Source: Streptomyces sp. NBC_00659 (GTDB lineage Bacteria > Actinomycetota > Actinomycetes > Streptomycetales > Streptomycetaceae). Taken from it: a stretch of 64,000 nucleotides of DNA. Of the stretch, positions 34,517 through 43,542 are shown piece by piece. Where the stretch lies: assembly GCF_036226925.1 (NCBI RefSeq), contig NZ_CP109031.1, positions 124,001 to 188,000 of the forward strand, read 5' to 3'. The notes beneath the pieces are model-generated. The model was not told where the DNA came from. It saw only the letters and a list, made by a program, of their open reading frames with translations, and did no database searches. Each line of letters opens with the position of its first letter. Positions within the stretch are counted from its first letter, which is position 1. The position numbers and the translations under genes were made by a program.

Positions 34517-34968
34517 GACCGAATCCTGCCTCACACACGACTGCCGCGACTCGCGCTGCACGAGACCTCACATAACGCCCTCTCAGGCTCACGCGGGTCA
34601 GCGGTCAGGGCAGTCGGCTTCTGTCTGGCGGCGTTCACGCCGAGGCGGTTCCCAGTTTGGGAACGCGGGACCTGGCGGTGGAACTCCGGTCGCCCCTGGC
34701 GAGTGAATTTCGTGTTCCAGGGACCTTCTTCTTGCGGTAAGCGTCGAAGGCCGCGTTGCGTCGGGGCTGCCGGAAGTGCAGGGCGACGACCTCGGGCGGG
34801 CTGAGCGGTGCGCGACTGCTGGGACCGTCTGTCTCCAGGGCTTTAGCCCAACTCAGCGTCCGATGCGCCAGCCGCCCGAGTTCTGCGGCCCGAGCCATCA
34901 TGCTGATCACCAGCGTCAGGACGTCGAGTCCTGAGGTTCCCCCGGGATGGGGGAACCTCCGTTGCCGA
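34517..34968. other. Intergenic region without a supportable gene
   Basis: A minus-strand open frame at 34635-34901 (MMARAAELGRLAHRTLSWAK) has some protein-like character but no recognised family. It was not called. Confidence 0.4.
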
Positions 34969-35673
34969 TCAGGCGGACTTGTGGCGGGCGCCGCCCTCGA
35001 TGTGGATCGTCTCGCCGGAGACGAAACCCGCACGCAGGAGCCACATCACCGTGTCGACGACGTCGTCGGTCTCGCCGTGGCGTCCGACGAAGGTTCCGGC
35101 CGCGCTCCTGCTCAACAAGCCGGTCTTGTTGTCACCAAGGCGGTCCCATGCGCCCGAGTCCACGACACCGGGCGAGACGGCATTGACCCGTACCGGCGCC
35201 AGATCCGCCGCCAGGTGGCGGGCGGCGTACTCGACCGCACCGTTCGTGACGCCCTTGACGAGTGATCCCGGCCCCGGGCGCCAGCCGACCACACCGGAGA
35301 ACAGCACCATCGACCCGGTCGGCCGCAGGACCGGCGCGAAGTTCTTGGCCACCAGCATCGGGCCGACCACCTTCGCCGTGAACGCGGCCAGCAGCTTGTC
35401 GCGATCCAGCTCGGTCGCGCGAACGTCGTGCGGCGCCGAACCGGTCGTCACGATGTGGTCGATTCCGTCCTTCAGCCGTTCCGCCGCGGCCGCGAGCGTC
35501 GACTCGTCCTGCAGATCGACCCGCACCGCTGTGGCGCCGATCTCGCGCGCCAGCACGTCGGCCGCAGCCAGGTCGCGGGCACCGACAACCACCTCGTACC
35601 CGTCCTTCGCCGCACGCCTCGCGACGGCCGCACCGAGCGCCCGTGCGCCACCGATGACCAGGATCCGTTCCAT
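34969..35673 (-). CDS. Short-chain dehydrogenase/reductase
   Basis: 234 residues. MERILVIGGARALGAAVARR carries the dinucleotide loop (GGxxxxG form); HIVTTGSAP replaces the NNAG strand, and RVNAVSPGVVDSGAWD and SGETIHIEGGARH complete the SDR fold. The YxxxK Tyr is not obvious (GAVEYAARHL), so catalysis may differ. It is divergent from an HxlR regulator that probably controls it. Confidence 0.85.
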   Translation of the reverse strand: MERILVIGGARALGAAVARRAAKDGYEVVVGARDLAAADVLAREIGATAVRVDLQDESTLAAAAERLKDGIDHIVTTGSAPHDVRATELDRDKLLAAFTAKVVGPMLVAKNFAPVLRPTGSMVLFSGVVGWRPGPGSLVKGVTNGAVEYAARHLAADLAPVRVNAVSPGVVDSGAWDRLGDNKTGLLSRSAAGTFVGRHGETDDVVDTVMWLLRAGFVSGETIHIEGGARHKSA

Positions 35674-35708
35674 GTGTCTCGACTCCCTCTCGTAGGATCG
35701 AGCACCAC

Positions 35709-35731
35709 GGTATGGATTTGATACCGGTATC
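35709..35731. promoter_or_regulatory. Candidate HxlR operator
   Basis: CGGTAT and ATACCG (35709-35714, 35721-35726) form an inverted repeat with 6-bp spacing, and GATACCGGTATC (35720-35731) is a perfect 12-bp palindrome. Both lie between the divergent SDR and HxlR genes. Confidence 0.55.
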
Positions 35732-35753
35732 TTCAACGAAACTGGGAGCAGCG

Positions 35754-36113
35754 ATGGGCAAGGCGTACAACGTGATGGCGGCGACCTGCCCGAGCCGCAC
35801 GGTGCTGCACCGTATCGGCGCCCGCTGGACGGTGTTCGTCGTCAACGCCCTCGACGACGGACCTCGCCGCTTCACCGAACTGAAGGGGCACATCCAGGGC
35901 ATCACCCCGAAGGTCCTGACCGAGACCCTGCGCTCCCTGGAAGCCGACGGTCTGATCAGCCGCCACGCGTACGACGAGAACCCGCCCCGCGTCGAGTACG
36001 CCCTGACACCCCTGGGCCGCTCTCTGCTCATCCCGCTCCGCGCCGTACGACTCTGGGCCGAAGAGCATGTCCCGGACATCGAGGCGGCCCGAGCACGCCG
36101 GCCGATTCTCTGA
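35754..36113 (+). CDS. HxlR-family transcriptional regulator
   Basis: 119 residues. CPSRTVLHRIGARWTVFVVN is the HxlR start, with the conserved Cys used for redox or aldehyde sensing in relatives. LKGHIQGITPKVLTETLRSLEADGLISR is the winged helix. The ATG at 35754 follows GGGAGC. It likely represses the divergent SDR. Confidence 0.9.
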   Translation: MGKAYNVMAATCPSRTVLHRIGARWTVFVVNALDDGPRRFTELKGHIQGITPKVLTETLRSLEADGLISRHAYDENPPRVEYALTPLGRSLLIPLRAVRLWAEEHVPDIEAARARRPIL

Positions 36114-36230
36114 CCCATGAGCCGACTGCCGGCATGCACCCTGGTCGCGGCCGACGGCCAGGGTCCCACGAGCCGTACCATCCCGGCCCCGGGCCAGGAG
36201 ATCAACACCTTGGTGGCTACCTCGCCGGGT

Positions 36231-36764
36231 CTACGTGTCCGCCCGGGTCCAGAACTGACGCGGCGCGAACCCCTCGCGCCGCAGCCAGTGCTCGGTATAG
36301 ACGATCCGCTCGGCCTCGATCACGACGAGCGGACCAGACGGCGGTTCGTCGAGAGAGCGCGACCGCTCGACATGGTCGGACTGCCAGCGGAAAGCCTGCC
36401 AGTAGTGCTCGAAGTCCGCGTCGGCCTCGGACAGTACGCGAGCCTGACCGAAGAGCTGGGCACCTCGGCTGCTGGCCTGCCCGACCAGCGGAGCGAATAC
36501 CCCTACCGACACCCGGGGATCCGCGGCAAGGTTCCTCATCTTCGGCGAACCAGCGGCCGTGGAGAACATCACCGCGAAGTCGAGGTGAAAGTACCGCACC
36601 GGCGTCGCGAGCGGCCCTTCAGATCCCGCCGTCGCAATCACGCACATGTTCTGCGACGACAGCAGGTTGAGTATGCGCTCTTCCAGACGCTTGCGATCGA
36701 GCCGCTTCTTCGGTGACGGGCCGGCCAGCCACGGATTAGTCACAGGCATGATCAAGCATCCCAT
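36231..36764 (-). CDS. Pyridoxamine 5'-phosphate oxidase-fold (PPOX) protein
   Basis: 177 residues from MGCLIMPVT. LNLLSSQNMCVIATAG and GPLATPVRYFHLD are the split-barrel flavin or F420-binding start; RNLAADPRVSVGVFAP and AQLFGQARVL follow the family. The function could be FMN- or F420-linked reduction or a heme-type role. The open frame runs to 36989, but that part is an IS5 transposase tail, so the later start was chosen. Confidence 0.8.
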   Translation of the reverse strand: MGCLIMPVTNPWLAGPSPKKRLDRKRLEERILNLLSSQNMCVIATAGSEGPLATPVRYFHLDFAVMFSTAAGSPKMRNLAADPRVSVGVFAPLVGQASSRGAQLFGQARVLSEADADFEHYWQAFRWQSDHVERSRSLDEPPSGPLVVIEAERIVYTEHWLRREGFAPRQFWTRADT

Positions 36765-36824
36765 GCTCCCGTCCCCAGGCTCCCAGGGGTCGGACAGCCA
36801 CGACCGTTGGCAGACCCTCATGGG

Positions 36825-36899
36825 GAAGTCGATCATCGCAATGCGGATCATGGCTTCGGAGCGGGGGTGAGTTTCGTAGTCGCGGGCAAGACGATCGTC
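36825..36899 (-). pseudogene. IS5-family transposase C-terminal scrap
   Basis: Codons read DDRLARDYETHPRSEAM and IRIAMIDF, the usual ending of IS5 transposases (RDYE--P-SEAMI--AMI). It is in frame with the PPOX gene and may supply part of its upstream region. Confidence 0.65.
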
Positions 36900-36963
36900 T
36901 ATCCGTCCGCGAAGACCCGGAGTCCCGGGACGAGGTCGTTGAATCGGCGTCACCGCGACGACG

Positions 36964-37007
36964 GGCCGGGGGTCCGGGACCGCTCTCACGGTTCCGGACC
37001 CCCGGCC
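36964..37007 (-). terminator. Hairpin terminator of the secreted-protein gene
   Basis: A perfect 14-bp stem (36964-36977 with 36994-37007) and a 16-nt loop lie just after the stop of the gene at 37073. A second 9-bp stem, GACGATCAC/GTGATCGTC, is at 37046-37066. Confidence 0.7.
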
Positions 37008-37072
37008 TGTGTGCCGCCCGTAGCAGCCAGTGCTTCACCACTCGTGACGATCACGTCGTGATCGTCAACGGC

Positions 37073-37483
37073 CTACCACCAGGCTGTGCAGCGCGCGGTG
37101 TTGTCGCCGTTCGCCTGCACGCAGACCCGTGCCAGTGCGGGGGCGTTGTCCGGGATATAGGTGGACTCCAGGCTGTTCCACGAATCGACCCAGATCCGGT
37201 TCTGCAGACCGTAGTAGTGGTTGGTGTTGCCCTCCGGCGCCCAGTCGATCCAGCCTGAACAAGTGGTGCTGCCACTGCTGTTGTTCACGTAGTTCCGGAC
37301 CTGCCAGCCCCCGCCGCCCGAAACATACTCCGTCATCAAGGTCCCCGAACAGTTCTTGCTCCAGACCGTGGACCGCGCGGTCTCGGCGGAGGCGACCCCG
37401 CTGCTGCCCAGCACCAGGGTGGCGACTCCGGCCAGAGTGCCGGCTCCGACAACGGCCCGGCGCGCGATGGTGCGTGCGTTCAT
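37073..37483 (-). CDS. Small secreted protein
   Basis: 136 residues. MNARTIARRAVVGAGTLAG and VATLVLGSSGVASA form a signal peptide with a twin-Arg and an AxA-like cut site, giving a mature protein of about 100 residues rich in Trp, Asn, Ser and Tyr with four Cys (NCSG, TTCSGW, RVCVQ, ARCTAW). It looks like a compact extracellular domain, possibly binding-type. AGGGAGGG precedes the ATG. Confidence 0.8.
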   Translation of the reverse strand: MNARTIARRAVVGAGTLAGVATLVLGSSGVASAETARSTVWSKNCSGTLMTEYVSGGGGWQVRNYVNNSSGSTTCSGWIDWAPEGNTNHYYGLQNRIWVDSWNSLESTYIPDNAPALARVCVQANGDNTARCTAWW

Positions 37484-37938
37484 GTTCTGTTCCCTCCCTC
37501 GTGTGCAGCGTTCGCGGCACACGAGAGATCGTCCGGGACAGCGGCAACAGGCGACCAACGGAGCGCCAACCACCGCTCTTCCATCAGATCCTGAGCGCTA
37601 ACTTCCCCTTTCGCACAGGTATTGATCAGCCCCCCAACGTCCGCTGCAGTCATGATCTACAGGCTGAAAGGGGAGAGAAACGAAGCCAAGTTCCTGGGCA
37701 GGTGACCGCCGACGGCGTAGTCAGCCGGGCACAGCGCGAGGCTCAGCGAAGGCGCGTGCATGGTGGCGCAGTTGGACCGCCTGACAGTCGAGACGGCTGG
37801 AAATAGCGGACGGGGGACGCGGGCCGGGCCTGAGCGGCCTGCTCGCTCACGTCGATGCCCCAGTCTGGCGGGACGCCCACGAGCGGTCAGCGCATGAACA
37901 GACGGCTTTGAGCGCCTGTGTGGAGCCCCCGGACTGCT
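37484..37938. other. Intergenic region without recognisable genes
   Basis: About 450 bp between the secreted-protein gene and the left end of the IS701-type element. Nothing supportable was seen. Confidence 0.45.
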
Positions 37939-39529
37939 CTGAGCTTGGCGTTTAACCTCGCCGGGTCACCTGACCTGCTGATCTTGGCCTTTTCGTGAGA
38001 CAGCAGGACGGCCGTTCTTCACGCTTCGAGGTGTCGAGCAACGTCGCGTGAAGGAACGGCCGCTGTGAAGAGTCTGGCTTGTGCAGGTCCCGCTGACGCC
38101 GCGCTGAGCGTGCTGTCCCACTTTCGTGTCGAGTTCTACGACTGCCTTTACCGCCGTGCGGATGCGCTCTTCGAGTTGACCGACGCGGTGCTATGTGCGG
38201 ATGGTCCGGTGACGTCGCTGGTCGAGCTGACGCTGACGGCCGAGCATCGGCGCGGGCACGGAGCGATGTACGACGCGGTCAACCACGGCTGGCTGGAACC
38301 GCGCCGCCTGCGGCGGCTGCTGGCCTCCACCCCGCTGCCGAGGGCGGCCGACGGGCGGATCGTCCTCGCGGTCGATGTGAGCAACTGGCTGCGGTCCGAC
38401 GCACCGACCAGTCCGGACCGGCTCTTCTGCCACGTCTACGGGCGGGGCCGCAGCGCGGATCAGTTCGTCCCAGGCTGGCCCTACTCCTTCGTCGCCGCCC
38501 TGGAAACGGGACGCACCTCGTGGACCGCCGTGCTGGACGCTGTCCGTCTGGGCCCGGCCGACGACGCCACCGCGGTGACCGCCGCCCAGCTCCGCGCCGT
38601 CGTCGTCCGGCTCGTGCGGGCCGGGCAGTGGAGGCCCGGCGACGCGGACATCCTCGTCGTGATGGACTCCGGCTACGACGTCACCCGCCTCGCCTACGTC
38701 CTGGCGGACCTGCCCGTCGAGCTGGTCGGCCGCCTGCGCTCGGACCGGGTCATGCTCCGTGACGCAGGCCCCCGGCGTTCCACCCCGCGCGGCGGGCAGC
38801 CCCGCAAGCACGGCGGTGTCCTCACTTTCTCCAAACCGGACTCCTGGCACACTCCCGACCAGGCCACGACCTGCGACACCACCCGCTACGGCAAGACCGA
38901 AGTCCTCGCCTGGGACCGAATGCACCCGCGTCTGACAGCACGCGGGCCCTGGCTGGACCACTGTGGTGAACTTCCTTTGATCCACGGCACGTTGATTCGG
39001 CTGAAGGTCGATCACCTGCCCGGAGACCGCAACCCGAAACCGGTCTGGCTATGGTCCTCCAGGACCTCGATGACCGGTGCGAACGTCGACCTGCGCTGGC
39101 AGGCGTTCCTGCGCAGATTCGACCTGGAACACACCTTCCGGCTGTTCAAGCAGACCCTGGGCTGGACTGTCCCCAAGGTCCGCGACCCGCACACCGCCGA
39201 CCTGTGGACCTGGCTGATCATCGCCGCCCACACCCAGCTCCGCCTCGCCCGGCCCCTCGCCGAGGACCTCCGCCGCCCCTGGGAACGGCCCGCCGAGCCC
39301 CGACGGCTCACCCCAGCCCGCGTCCGCCGCGGGTTCCGCCACCTCCGCGCGAAGACCGCCATTCCCGCAGGTGTGCCCAAACCCTCCAAGCCCGGCCCCG
39401 GCCGCCCACCCGGCTCGAAAAACCGCAGGCCAGCCCCACGACACGAACCCGGGAAGACCGTGAAACGAGCCGACACCCTCACCGAACACATCCGCTTGAA
39501 ACAGCAGCGAGGATAAAGATCAAGCTGAG
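37939..39529. mobile_element. IS701-type insertion sequence
   Basis: The transposase gene is bracketed by imperfect 19-bp inverted repeats: CTGAGCTTGGCGTTTAACC at 37939-37957, and on the other strand CTCAGCTTGATCTTTATCC at 39511-39529. The stop codon lies in the right repeat. A clear target duplication was not seen. Confidence 0.65.
38065..39516 (+). CDS. IS701-like transposase
   Basis: 483 residues. DDE-type core with VLAVDVSNWLR, LVVMDSGYDVTRLAY and FDLEHTFRLFKQTLGW carrying the acidic residues; the C-terminal tail is basic (KPGPGRPPGSKNRR). It appears intact, so the element may still be active. Confidence 0.85.
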   Translation: MKSLACAGPADAALSVLSHFRVEFYDCLYRRADALFELTDAVLCADGPVTSLVELTLTAEHRRGHGAMYDAVNHGWLEPRRLRRLLASTPLPRAADGRIVLAVDVSNWLRSDAPTSPDRLFCHVYGRGRSADQFVPGWPYSFVAALETGRTSWTAVLDAVRLGPADDATAVTAAQLRAVVVRLVRAGQWRPGDADILVVMDSGYDVTRLAYVLADLPVELVGRLRSDRVMLRDAGPRRSTPRGGQPRKHGGVLTFSKPDSWHTPDQATTCDTTRYGKTEVLAWDRMHPRLTARGPWLDHCGELPLIHGTLIRLKVDHLPGDRNPKPVWLWSSRTSMTGANVDLRWQAFLRRFDLEHTFRLFKQTLGWTVPKVRDPHTADLWTWLIIAAHTQLRLARPLAEDLRRPWERPAEPRRLTPARVRRGFRHLRAKTAIPAGVPKPSKPGPGRPPGSKNRRPAPRHEPGKTVKRADTLTEHIRLKQQRG

Positions 39530-39696
39530 GGAGCGTGCCGCTCGGCAGTTGACGCGGAAGGTTCGGACAAGCGTTCCATAAAATGGGCGTGGCCTCTTCG
39601 TCCGAACTGCCCTGCATGACGTACCACTTATGTGATCGGCCATCGATCGAAGTTCGCGCGATCCGTGATCCACTCGAGTGCGGGGGTTACACACAC

Positions 39697-42636
39697 ATGC
39701 GATTTGGCCTGCTCGGCCCTCTCATGGCACATGACACCGCCGACTCTCCCTTTACCGGCAGTACCAATGTCAGGACCCTGCTCGCCGTCCTTCTCCTGCG
39801 GCGCGGCCAGGTGGTGACGCTGAACGAACTCAAGGCAGTCCTGTGGGGGAACGCCCAGCCCGCGACGGCCGCGAGCTCCCTGCACAATCACATCACGCGT
39901 CTGCGCAGAGCGCTCGGGCCGGAAGGCGGTGGGCGGCTCCGCTCGGTGCCGACCGGGTACGTCCTTGAAGTCCATCAGGGCGAGCTCGACAGCGATCAGC
40001 ATGAGGAACTGCTGAGTACGGCCCGTGCCGCCCGTATCAGCGAGGACTGGGAGACGATACGCCAGGCGTGTGCGACGGCGCTGGAGCTCTGGCGAGGGAG
40101 TCCTGTGGCGGACCTTCCAGGACTCGCGGACAGTCTGTGCTACGGCCCCCGCCTGAAAGTGTTCGACGAGGCCAGGCTCATAGCGCTGGAATGGCGTTGC
40201 GAGGCAGAACTGCACCTGGGGAGGCACCACGGCCTGGCGGCCGAGCTGTACGCGCTCACCGAGCAGCATCCCCTGCGCGAGGGTTTCCATCGTCACTTGA
40301 TGGTGGCCTTGCACCGCGCGGATCGCCAGGCGGAAGCCCTGGCAGTCTTTCACCGACTCCGAAGCACCCTAGCTGACGAACTCGGCGTCGAGCCGGGCCG
40401 CGCCGTCCAGGAGGCGCTGGCAGAGATCCTGCAGAGCCCGGGCGAGCCGCCGAAGACAACAGCGGCGCTCTCCCGACCGGAGCCCGCGCCAGAACCCCGG
40501 TCCGCCATCACGGTCGGAGGGACACCTGCAGCAGGCGTCCCGGCCCAGCTTCCTCCCGCCCCCCGGTACTTCTCGGGCAGGCGAGCGGAGCTGGCTCGGC
40601 TGGACGCCCTGTTGGACGATGCTCGTCGGCACGCTGGCACAGGACCGATCGTTCTTTCCGGCCCGGGAGGCGTGGGAAAGACTGCACTCGCCGTGCACTG
40701 GGCGCACCGCGTTCGCGCGGACTTCCCGGACGGCCAGCTCCATCTGGACCTACGCGGTTTCGCGCCTGACGGATCCGCGGTGACGCCGCACGAGTCACTG
40801 CGCGGTCTCCTAGAAGGGCTCGGCGTGCAGCGCGCTCGCGTTCCCGCGTCGCAGGATGCCCGAACCGCCCTGTTCCGCACGCTGACAGACGGACGCCGCC
40901 TGCTGGTCCTCCTCGACAACGCCCGGGACGCCGAGCACGTGAGGCCGCTGATTGCCGGGTCGGCGACCAGCCTGACCGTCGTGACCAGCAGAGACCAGCT
41001 CCTTGGTCTCGTCGCCGTGGAAGGCGCTCAACCGGTACCGCTCGACGTGCTGCCGCCCGACGAGGCGCGAGAACTTCTCATAGCCCGCATCGGTCACGCC
41101 CGCGCTGTGACCGACCCCCGGGCGGTGGACGAAGCCGTCGAACTGGCGGCCCGACTTCCACTCGCCCTGGCCGTCATCGGCGCCCAGGCGGCGGTCACAC
41201 CCGCCTCGCCCCTGGATCAACTCGTCGCGCGCCTGCGCCGTGCCCACGGTCTGGACGCCTTCACCGGCAGCGACGCCCGCAGCGACGTACGCGCGGTGCT
41301 CTCGTGGTCGTACGAGACGCTGGACATGGACGTGGCCCGCCTCTTCCGGCTGCTCGCAGTCCACCCCGGGCCCGGTATCACCACTCCCGCGGCCAGCAGC
41401 CTCTGCGGCGTCACCCTTTCCCGGGCTGAAGCGATGCTGGCCGAGCTCGCCCGAGCCAACCTGGTCACGGAGAGCGCTGACGGCCGCTACGCCTTCCACG
41501 ACCTCCTGCGCGTCTACGCTGAGGAACTGGGCAGACAGGTCGACTCCACCACGACCAGACGATTCGCTCTCAGACGGGTCACGGAGCACTACCTGCACAC
41601 CGCACAGCGGGCCGCGCTCCTGATGGATCCCCAGCTCCGGCCCCTCGATCTACCTCTGCCCGGAAGGGGCGTGCGCCCCGAGCACCTCTCGGACATCAAA
41701 GAAGCTCGGGCTTGGTTCACCAGTGAACACACGGCCCTCCTGGCGACCGTCCGCCGAGCCCGTGCGGCTGGTCTCGACAAGACGTGCTGGCAGCTGGCCT
41801 ACGCGCTGAAGACGTTCCTCTGCTGGGGCGGGCACTGGGAGGACTGGGTGGCGGCGCAGACCGTCGCGCTGGAGGCGGCGGAGCGAACGGGCGATACGAC
41901 CGCCCAGGCCCAGGCCCACCGCAGTCTGGCGGCCGCTCTGGACTGGAGCGTCCCGGGCGCCGACGCGCAGACTCATCTTCGGCAGGCACTCCACCTGTTC
42001 ACCGCCGAGAAGGACGTGCTGGGCCAGGCCGACGTCCACCTCGACCTTGCCGGACGCTACGAACGCCAGGAGCGCCCTCAGGACGCGCTGCACCACAATG
42101 AGCAAGCTCTTGCTCTCTACCGATGCGTGGGCGACCGGGGCGGCGAAGCCAAGGCCCTCAACAATGTGGGCTACTTCAAGGCCCTGTTCGGCGAGTACGA
42201 GGAGGCGCTTGCCCTGTGCAATGCCGCACGCCAGGTCTTCGAGGAACTGGGCGACCGACGCAGTCTCGCCCTCACCTGGGACAGCCTGGGCGTGGTGCAC
42301 CAGCAGACGGGTGACCTCACGCGCGCGGCTCAATGTTTCCGCCGAGCGGCGGAGGGCTGCCGAGAGGTCGGTTCCCGGTACCACGAGGCTGACTCGCTCG
42401 ACCACCTCGGCGACGTCGAGCTGGCAGCCGGGCACATGCGAACCGCCCGGGACGCGTGGCAGCGCGCCTGGGATCTGCTGACCGAGCTCCAGCACGATGA
42501 AGCGGCGGCGGTCCGTCTCAAGCTGGAACGGTCAGCCAGACCGTCGTTCGACCCAGCTTTCGATGCTTGGCCGGCCTTCGGGGAGCCGTCGGCCCGTGTT
42601 GAAGCGCTTACGCCGATGGACGGGTCTGTCCAGTAA
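39697..42636 (+). CDS. AfsR-like large SARP regulator (SARP-NB-ARC-TPR)
   Basis: 979 residues. The order is an OmpR-type winged helix (MRFGLLGPL through HNHITRLRRALG), activation domain to about 245, NB-ARC ATPase with GPGGVGKT at 322-329 and RRLLVLLDNARD as Walker B, then winged-helix and TPR-like repeats (ALHHNEQALALYRCVGD, VGYFKALFGEYEEALALCN). Such proteins integrate signals and activate small effector or pathway genes. The ATG at 39697 fits the family start; in-frame codons before it run from the IS. It sits alone between an IS701-type element and an IS1182 remnant. Confidence 0.92.
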   Translation: MRFGLLGPLMAHDTADSPFTGSTNVRTLLAVLLLRRGQVVTLNELKAVLWGNAQPATAASSLHNHITRLRRALGPEGGGRLRSVPTGYVLEVHQGELDSDQHEELLSTARAARISEDWETIRQACATALELWRGSPVADLPGLADSLCYGPRLKVFDEARLIALEWRCEAELHLGRHHGLAAELYALTEQHPLREGFHRHLMVALHRADRQAEALAVFHRLRSTLADELGVEPGRAVQEALAEILQSPGEPPKTTAALSRPEPAPEPRSAITVGGTPAAGVPAQLPPAPRYFSGRRAELARLDALLDDARRHAGTGPIVLSGPGGVGKTALAVHWAHRVRADFPDGQLHLDLRGFAPDGSAVTPHESLRGLLEGLGVQRARVPASQDARTALFRTLTDGRRLLVLLDNARDAEHVRPLIAGSATSLTVVTSRDQLLGLVAVEGAQPVPLDVLPPDEARELLIARIGHARAVTDPRAVDEAVELAARLPLALAVIGAQAAVTPASPLDQLVARLRRAHGLDAFTGSDARSDVRAVLSWSYETLDMDVARLFRLLAVHPGPGITTPAASSLCGVTLSRAEAMLAELARANLVTESADGRYAFHDLLRVYAEELGRQVDSTTTRRFALRRVTEHYLHTAQRAALLMDPQLRPLDLPLPGRGVRPEHLSDIKEARAWFTSEHTALLATVRRARAAGLDKTCWQLAYALKTFLCWGGHWEDWVAAQTVALEAAERTGDTTAQAQAHRSLAAALDWSVPGADAQTHLRQALHLFTAEKDVLGQADVHLDLAGRYERQERPQDALHHNEQALALYRCVGDRGGEAKALNNVGYFKALFGEYEEALALCNAARQVFEELGDRRSLALTWDSLGVVHQQTGDLTRAAQCFRRAAEGCREVGSRYHEADSLDHLGDVELAAGHMRTARDAWQRAWDLLTELQHDEAAAVRLKLERSARPSFDPAFDAWPAFGEPSARVEALTPMDGSVQ

Positions 42637-42777
42637 ACGGCTCTGGCCCGTAGTCGGGATGCTGTTGGTGATCTTCATTCGCTTCGGTGAAGTCATGTCG
42701 TGATCGGCCTGTGGATCGGTGCGGTGTGCTGCGCTGGTTTGGGCGGGGTGGTTCGAGCGGTCGGAGGGGTGGCCGCG

Positions 42778-43542
42778 ATGTCGATGGGTTCAGGTTCGGG
42801 GCGGATGATTCCGCCGTTGACGATGCGGATGGCGCGGGCGAGCAATCCGCGGGGCACGGCGGCCATGTGGGTGCGTGACCGGTTGGACGAGTTGTTCACC
42901 GATTAGCATTTCGCCGACTGGTATCCGGCTGATGGGCGGCGGGGGTTGTCGCCGGCTCGGCTGGCGATGGTGTCGGTGCTGCAGTACGCGGAGAACCTCA
43001 CTGACCGACAGGCCGCCGAGGCGGTCCGCTGCCGGTTGGACTGGAAGTACTGTCTGGGCCTCGAGTTGGATGATTCGGGCTTTGACCATTCGGTGCTCAG
43101 CGAGTTCCGGGACCGTATGGCCCAAGAGGATCGGGCGGATCGGCTGCTGGCGGTGATGGTCGACCAACTGGTGGCCGCGGGCCTGGTCAAGCGGCGTGGT
43201 GCGGTGCGCACGGACTCCACGCATGTGCTCGCGGCCGTTCGGAAGCTGAACCGGGCGGAGTTGGTCACCGAGACACTGCGGGCCGCTCTGGAGCAGGTGG
43301 CTCTGGCGGATGAGCAGTGGCTGGCGCCGTTGATCACGGCTGATTGGGCGGACCGGTATGGGCGTCCGGCCATCTACCATCGACTTCCCAAGGGCAAGGC
43401 AGCGCTGGAGGAGTACGCGCTGCAGGTCGGTGCAGACGGAATGAGGCTGCTGAGGGCCGTTTTCAGCGATCAGGCCCCGCCGCGGCTGCGGGGTTTGCCG
43501 CAGGTGGAAATTCTGCGGCGAGTGTGGGTGCAGCAGTACTAG
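42778..43542 (+). pseudogene. IS1182-family transposase, stop codon and truncation
   Basis: It begins MSMGSGSGRMIPPLTMRMAR as IS1182 enzymes do. An in-frame TAG at 42904 separates DRLDELFTD from HFADWYPADGRRGLSPARLA. The frame then continues through ECR-like QAAEAVRCRLDWKYCLGLEL and RTDSTHVLAAVRKLN to VWVQQY, then TAG. The last stop is within the target site of the IS5-type element, so the gene was already truncated before that insertion. Confidence 0.85.

Noticed and set aside
34635..34901. A minus-strand frame starting MMARAAELGRLAHRTLSWAK
   Set aside because: Part of it looks protein-like, but no family, no good ribosome site and a Ser/Arg-rich end. Left uncalled.
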